The notes under the pieces: model-generated | Databases searched by the model: none | The model's input: only the letters and a program-made list of their open reading frames with translations | What the model was told of the DNA's origin: nothing | NCBI GenBank assembly: GCA_041846495.1 | Contig: JBGZEX010000036.1 | Coordinates: 1 to 25,588, forward strand | Origin: JBGZEX01 sp041846495 | GTDB lineage: Bacteria > Bacteroidota > Bacteroidia > Bacteroidales > Marinifilaceae | Reading direction: 5' to 3' | Length of the DNA stretch: 25,588 nucleotides | Shown: one piece after another, positions 22,622 through 25,588 of the stretch | Numbering within the stretch: position 1 is the first letter of the stretch | How the letters are laid out: each line of letters starts with the position of its first letter | Made by a program: the position numbers and the translations under genes

Positions 22622-24478
22622 ATGAGTGAAGAACAAAAGAATCTGCAAGAGGAAGTTGCAGAAAAAGAAGTAAAAGAAACGCTTGTCGCAGAGACGAGCA
22701 AAGAGGCCGACGGAGATTTCGACTGGGATGCCTACGAACGGGGTTCCGAAATGAAATCCGAAGATGTGGAGGCATTGGAGAAAAAATATGCCGATACCTT
22801 GTCTTCCATTGTGGAGAAAGAAGTTATCGACGGAAAAGTGATTGCGATGAACAAGCGGGAAGTGGTGGTCAATATCGGTTTTAAATCCGACGGCATCATA
22901 TCCCTTAACGAATTCAGGTATAATCCCGATTTGAAAGTGGGAGATACCGTAGAGGTATATGTGGAATCTCAGGAAGACCAACAGGGACAGTTATCGCTTT
23001 CCCACAAGAAAGCCAGAGCTTTACGCAGTTGGGACAGGGTGAACGAGGCCCTGGATAAGGATGAGATTATTAAAGGTTTTGTAAAATGTCGTACCAAAGG
23101 AGGAATGATCGTGGACGTATTCGGTATAGAGGCATTCCTTCCCGGTTCTCAGATAGATGTCAAGCCCATACGCGATTACGACGTATATGTAGGCAAGACG
23201 ATGGAATTCAAGGTTATCAAAATCAACCAGGAATTCAAAAATGTGGTTGTTTCTCATAAAGCCCTTATCGAGGCCGAATTGGAACAGCAGAAAAAAGAAA
23301 TTATTTCCAAACTTGAAAAAGGACAGGTACTCGAAGGTATTGTTAAAAATATCACATCCTACGGAGTATTCATCGATTTGGGCGGTGTAGACGGATTGAT
23401 TCATATAACCGATCTTTCATGGGGCCGCGTGAACCATCCTACCGAAATCGTGGAATTGGATCAGCGTTTGAATGTGGTTATTCTCGATTTCGACGACGAT
23501 AAGAAGCGGATTGCATTGGGCCTTAAGCAGTTGACTCCGCATCCCTGGGATGCTTTGGACGACAAGAATCTTCAGGTAGGCGATAAGGTGAAGGGTAAAG
23601 TCGTGGTTATGGCCGATTACGGGGCTTTCGTGGAAATCGCTCCGGGCGTGGAAGGACTGGTACACGTATCCGAAATGTCATGGTCGCAACATCTTCGTTC
23701 CGCACAGGATTTTATGCAGGTAGGCGACGAAGTGGAAGCCGTTATCCTCACCTTGGACAAGGAAGAAAGGAAAATGTCTTTGGGTATAAAGCAGCTTAAG
23801 GAAGATCCCTGGCAAAAAATCGAAGAGAAATATGCCGTGGGTACCAAGCATACGGTTGTCGTACGCAATTTCACCAATTTCGGAGTTTTTGTGGAAATCG
23901 AAGAAGGCGTGGACGGTTTGATTCATATATCCGACCTCTCGTGGACGAAGAAAGTGAAACATCCTGCGGAATTCACTCAAATCGGTGCGGAAATTCAGGT
24001 CGTAGTATTGGAAATCGATAAGGAAAACAGACGTTTAAGTCTCGGACATAAGCAGTTGGAAGAAAATCCCTGGGATGTGTTCGAAACCATATTCACCCTT
24101 GATTCCATTCACGAAGGTACGATAACCGAGGTGTTCGATAAGGGTGCCGTAATCGTATTGCCTTACGGAGTGGAAGGTTTCGCTACTCCCCGCCATTTGG
24201 TGAAAGAGGACGGAACTCAGGCCAAACCCGAGGAAAAACTCGAATTTAAGGTGATAGAGTTCAATAAAGCCGCCAAACGGATTATCCTTTCTCATTCCAG
24301 AGTATATGAGGACGTGAAACGCGAAGCCGAAAGAAGTCAGAAGGAAGAAGAGGAAATGAATACCAAAAAGGCGGTGAAGCAGGTGAAGGATAAAATCGAG
24401 AAAACTACCCTCGGAGATATTTCGGAACTTGCGGCCTTGAAAGAACAAATGGAAAATGCCGAAGGCAAAGCGGAGTAA
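22622..24478 (+). CDS. rpsA: 30S ribosomal protein S1
   Basis: This 618-residue protein has an acidic N-terminal extension (1-60) and six S1 RNA-binding repeats at about 66-130, 148-213, 234-302, 320-389, 405-476 and 493-560. The best conserved are NITSYGVFIDLGGVDGLIHI, ADYGAFVEIAPGVEGLVHVS and FTNFGVFVEIEEGVDGLIHI. The C-terminus is a charged helical tail. S1 brings mRNAs to the ribosome, which matters most in Bacteroidetes, where Shine-Dalgarno pairing is little used. The length is slightly above E. coli S1 (557) because of the terminal extensions. A promoter-like TACCTTTG precedes it, and rnz starts 3 bp after its stop. Confidence 0.95.
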   Translation: MSEEQKNLQEEVAEKEVKETLVAETSKEADGDFDWDAYERGSEMKSEDVEALEKKYADTLSSIVEKEVIDGKVIAMNKREVVVNIGFKSDGIISLNEFRYNPDLKVGDTVEVYVESQEDQQGQLSLSHKKARALRSWDRVNEALDKDEIIKGFVKCRTKGGMIVDVFGIEAFLPGSQIDVKPIRDYDVYVGKTMEFKVIKINQEFKNVVVSHKALIEAELEQQKKEIISKLEKGQVLEGIVKNITSYGVFIDLGGVDGLIHITDLSWGRVNHPTEIVELDQRLNVVILDFDDDKKRIALGLKQLTPHPWDALDDKNLQVGDKVKGKVVVMADYGAFVEIAPGVEGLVHVSEMSWSQHLRSAQDFMQVGDEVEAVILTLDKEERKMSLGIKQLKEDPWQKIEEKYAVGTKHTVVVRNFTNFGVFVEIEEGVDGLIHISDLSWTKKVKHPAEFTQIGAEIQVVVLEIDKENRRLSLGHKQLEENPWDVFETIFTLDSIHEGTITEVFDKGAVIVLPYGVEGFATPRHLVKEDGTQAKPEEKLEFKVIEFNKAAKRIILSHSRVYEDVKREAERSQKEEEEMNTKKAVKQVKDKIEKTTLGDISELAALKEQMENAEGKAE

Positions 24479-24481
24479 GCA

Positions 24482-25405
24482 TTGAAATTTGAAGTGACCA
24501 TATTGGGGAGCGGCTCTGCCGTTCCTCTCAAACATAGAAACTGCACCGCTCAGGTAGTTCGCATACTTGAGCGGTATTTTCTTATAGACTGCGGGGAAGG
24601 TACCCAGTTGCAACTCCGCCGTTTTAAAATACCTTATAATAAAATCAATCATATATTCATATCCCATCTTCACGGCGACCATTTCCTCGGGCTTATGGGA
24701 TTCATCAGCAGTCTTTCCCTCCAAAACCGGAAGGGAGCCTTGCATTTGTATGCCGAGCCGCGATTGAAAGAGTTATTGGATTTTCAAAACAAACTCCTGC
24801 CTTCCCGGTTGAATTTTCCGTTGATTTTTCATCCTTTATCCCAATCCCGCGAGTTGATATACGAAGACAAGGCCGTAGAAGTCTACTCCTTCCCTTTGGA
24901 GCATCGGGCGGATATGCCTACGTGCGGATTCCGGATTAACGAAAAGATGCGGCCTCGTTCCGTGATAAAAGAGATGACCGATGCCTGGGAGGTGCCTTTG
25001 GCTTTTATGCAATATCTTAAACAGGGAGCCGATTACGTGGCTCCGGACGGAAGTCTCGTACCCAATGCCCGGTTGACGAAAGATCCTCCTTTGCCCCGTT
25101 CCTACGGATTTATGACCGATACGCTTTTTAGGGAAGATTTTGCAGAATATGTGCGGGAGGTCGATTTATTGTATCATGAAGCCACTTACGGGAGCGAATG
25201 CGAGGAGCTGGCTCATAAAACGGGGCATTCCACGGCCGAAGAAGCAGCCCGGTTGGCCGCTGCCGCCGGTGCGGGACGCTTGCTTCTGGGGCATATATCC
25301 GCCCGTTATCCGGATCCCTCGGCTCTTGTTGCCGAAGCCCGGGCGATATTTCCCGAATCCTTTATGTGTGCGGACGGAGATAAATTCGAAATTCCCGTGG
25401 ATTGA
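24482..25405 (+). CDS. rnz: Ribonuclease Z (tRNA 3'-endonuclease)
   Basis: This 307-residue metallo-beta-lactamase-fold enzyme removes 3' trailers from pre-tRNAs. It begins KFEVTILGSGSAVPLKHRN. The zinc-binding motif is SHLHGDHFLGL (His62, His64, Asp66, His67), DCGEGTQ (36-42) precedes it, and later ligands lie in FMTDTLF, HEATYG and KTGHSTAEEAA. GHISARY supplies the last His. The start used is TTG at 24482, only 3 bp after the rpsA stop; no ATG lies near enough to keep the conserved KFEVTILGSGS. An overlapping operon with rpsA suggests translational coupling. Confidence 0.94.
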   Translation: MKFEVTILGSGSAVPLKHRNCTAQVVRILERYFLIDCGEGTQLQLRRFKIPYNKINHIFISHLHGDHFLGLMGFISSLSLQNRKGALHLYAEPRLKELLDFQNKLLPSRLNFPLIFHPLSQSRELIYEDKAVEVYSFPLEHRADMPTCGFRINEKMRPRSVIKEMTDAWEVPLAFMQYLKQGADYVAPDGSLVPNARLTKDPPLPRSYGFMTDTLFREDFAEYVREVDLLYHEATYGSECEELAHKTGHSTAEEAARLAAAAGAGRLLLGHISARYPDPSALVAEARAIFPESFMCADGDKFEIPVD

Positions 25406-25447
25406 CAAAGTTTGTGAACCGTATGCCGGATGGAATGATTATGACCC

Positions 25448-25475
25448 GGCAGTATCCATAATTTTGTGTAAATAG
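25448..25475. mobile_element. Probable terminal inverted repeat of an IS256-family element
   Basis: GGCAGTATCCATAATTTTGT followed by GTAAATAG resembles the ends of IS256-family elements, which typically carry ATAATTGTGTAAA-like cores. It lies 26 bp beyond the transposase stop and 43 bp after rnz. The other end and the target duplication are outside the window. Confidence 0.55.
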
Positions 25476-25500
25476 AAACGGGATTCAGTTATAAGTTCTC

Positions 25501-25588
25501 TTATATCTGGATTCTGTTTTCAAAAATAAGCATAAATTGGTTCATAATCAATCCCCAGTTAGTAATCGGCATTGTCCACTTCTTCTCA
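25501..25588 (-). mobile_element. IS256-family transposase, 3' end cut by the window edge
   Basis: The minus-strand frame enters from the right edge and stops at 25501-25503. The visible 28 or so residues, EKKWTMPITNWGLIMNQF followed by MLIFENRIQI, match the C-terminus of IS256-family (DDE-type) transposases, which end in WTMPI-x-NW-x-LA-x-NQ-like sequence. Catalytic residues are outside the window, so intactness is unknown. Its orientation is opposite to rpsA-rnz. Confidence 0.75.

Overview
The window reads as a chromosomal segment of a Bacteroidales-type (phylum Bacteroidota) anaerobe. Reasons: several genes follow promoters of the Bacteroidetes sigma type (TAnnTTTG, in the best cases with TTTG or TTG 19-21 bp upstream). 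There is a PUR-family DNA/RNA-binding protein, a phoH-purC pair, an eIF1/SUI1-like protein, a long SecA with a SEC-C tail, and surface lipoproteins with a fimbrillin-like N-terminus. HydE ([FeFe]-hydrogenase maturation) and the NfnAB-like flavin oxidoreductase pair point to a strict anaerobe with ferredoxin/NAD(P)H metabolism. The genus cannot be fixed from the sequence alone.

Layout, left to right. 1-1139: the 3' part of ychF (+) converging on a SUI1-domain gene (-). 1278-3691: an nfnA-nfnB operon (+) with its own promoter and a long terminator hairpin. 3700-6395: a minus-strand accessory locus, a tandem duplication of [44-residue acidic protein + surface lipoprotein]. The full-length lipoprotein carries a LamG-type C-terminal domain; the other is truncated, with an unrelated-looking tail in another frame; one of the two small-protein copies is frameshifted. 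6667-10924 (all -): hydE, hutH with a well-formed promoter of its own, and hisS. 11108-12186: a promoter followed by an overlapping DUF6922/AbiEii toxin-antitoxin-type pair (+). 12231-13591: a bidirectional terminator and a Gate-domain membrane protein (-). 13687-15613: purC and phoH (-).

15634-16887: mazG overlapping a small beta-rich protein gene (+). 16947-17234: a PUR-family gene (-). 17235-17901: a 667-bp AT-rich gap containing a cluster of 30-bp repeats spaced 66-67 bp apart, CRISPR-like in spacing but without cas genes. 17902-22476: a hypothetical secreted protein, secA and lgt, closely packed (+). 22564-25405: rpsA and rnz (+), with a TTG start for rnz 3 bp after the rpsA stop. 25448-25588: the terminal repeat and 3' end of an IS256-family transposase, cut by the window edge.

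Most of the window is housekeeping: translation (ychF, SUI1-like, hisS, rpsA), RNA processing (rnz), purine synthesis and nucleotide hygiene (purC, mazG), and protein export and lipoprotein maturation (secA, lgt). The accessory parts are the duplicated lipoprotein locus, the AbiEii pair, the repeat cluster and the insertion sequence at the right edge.
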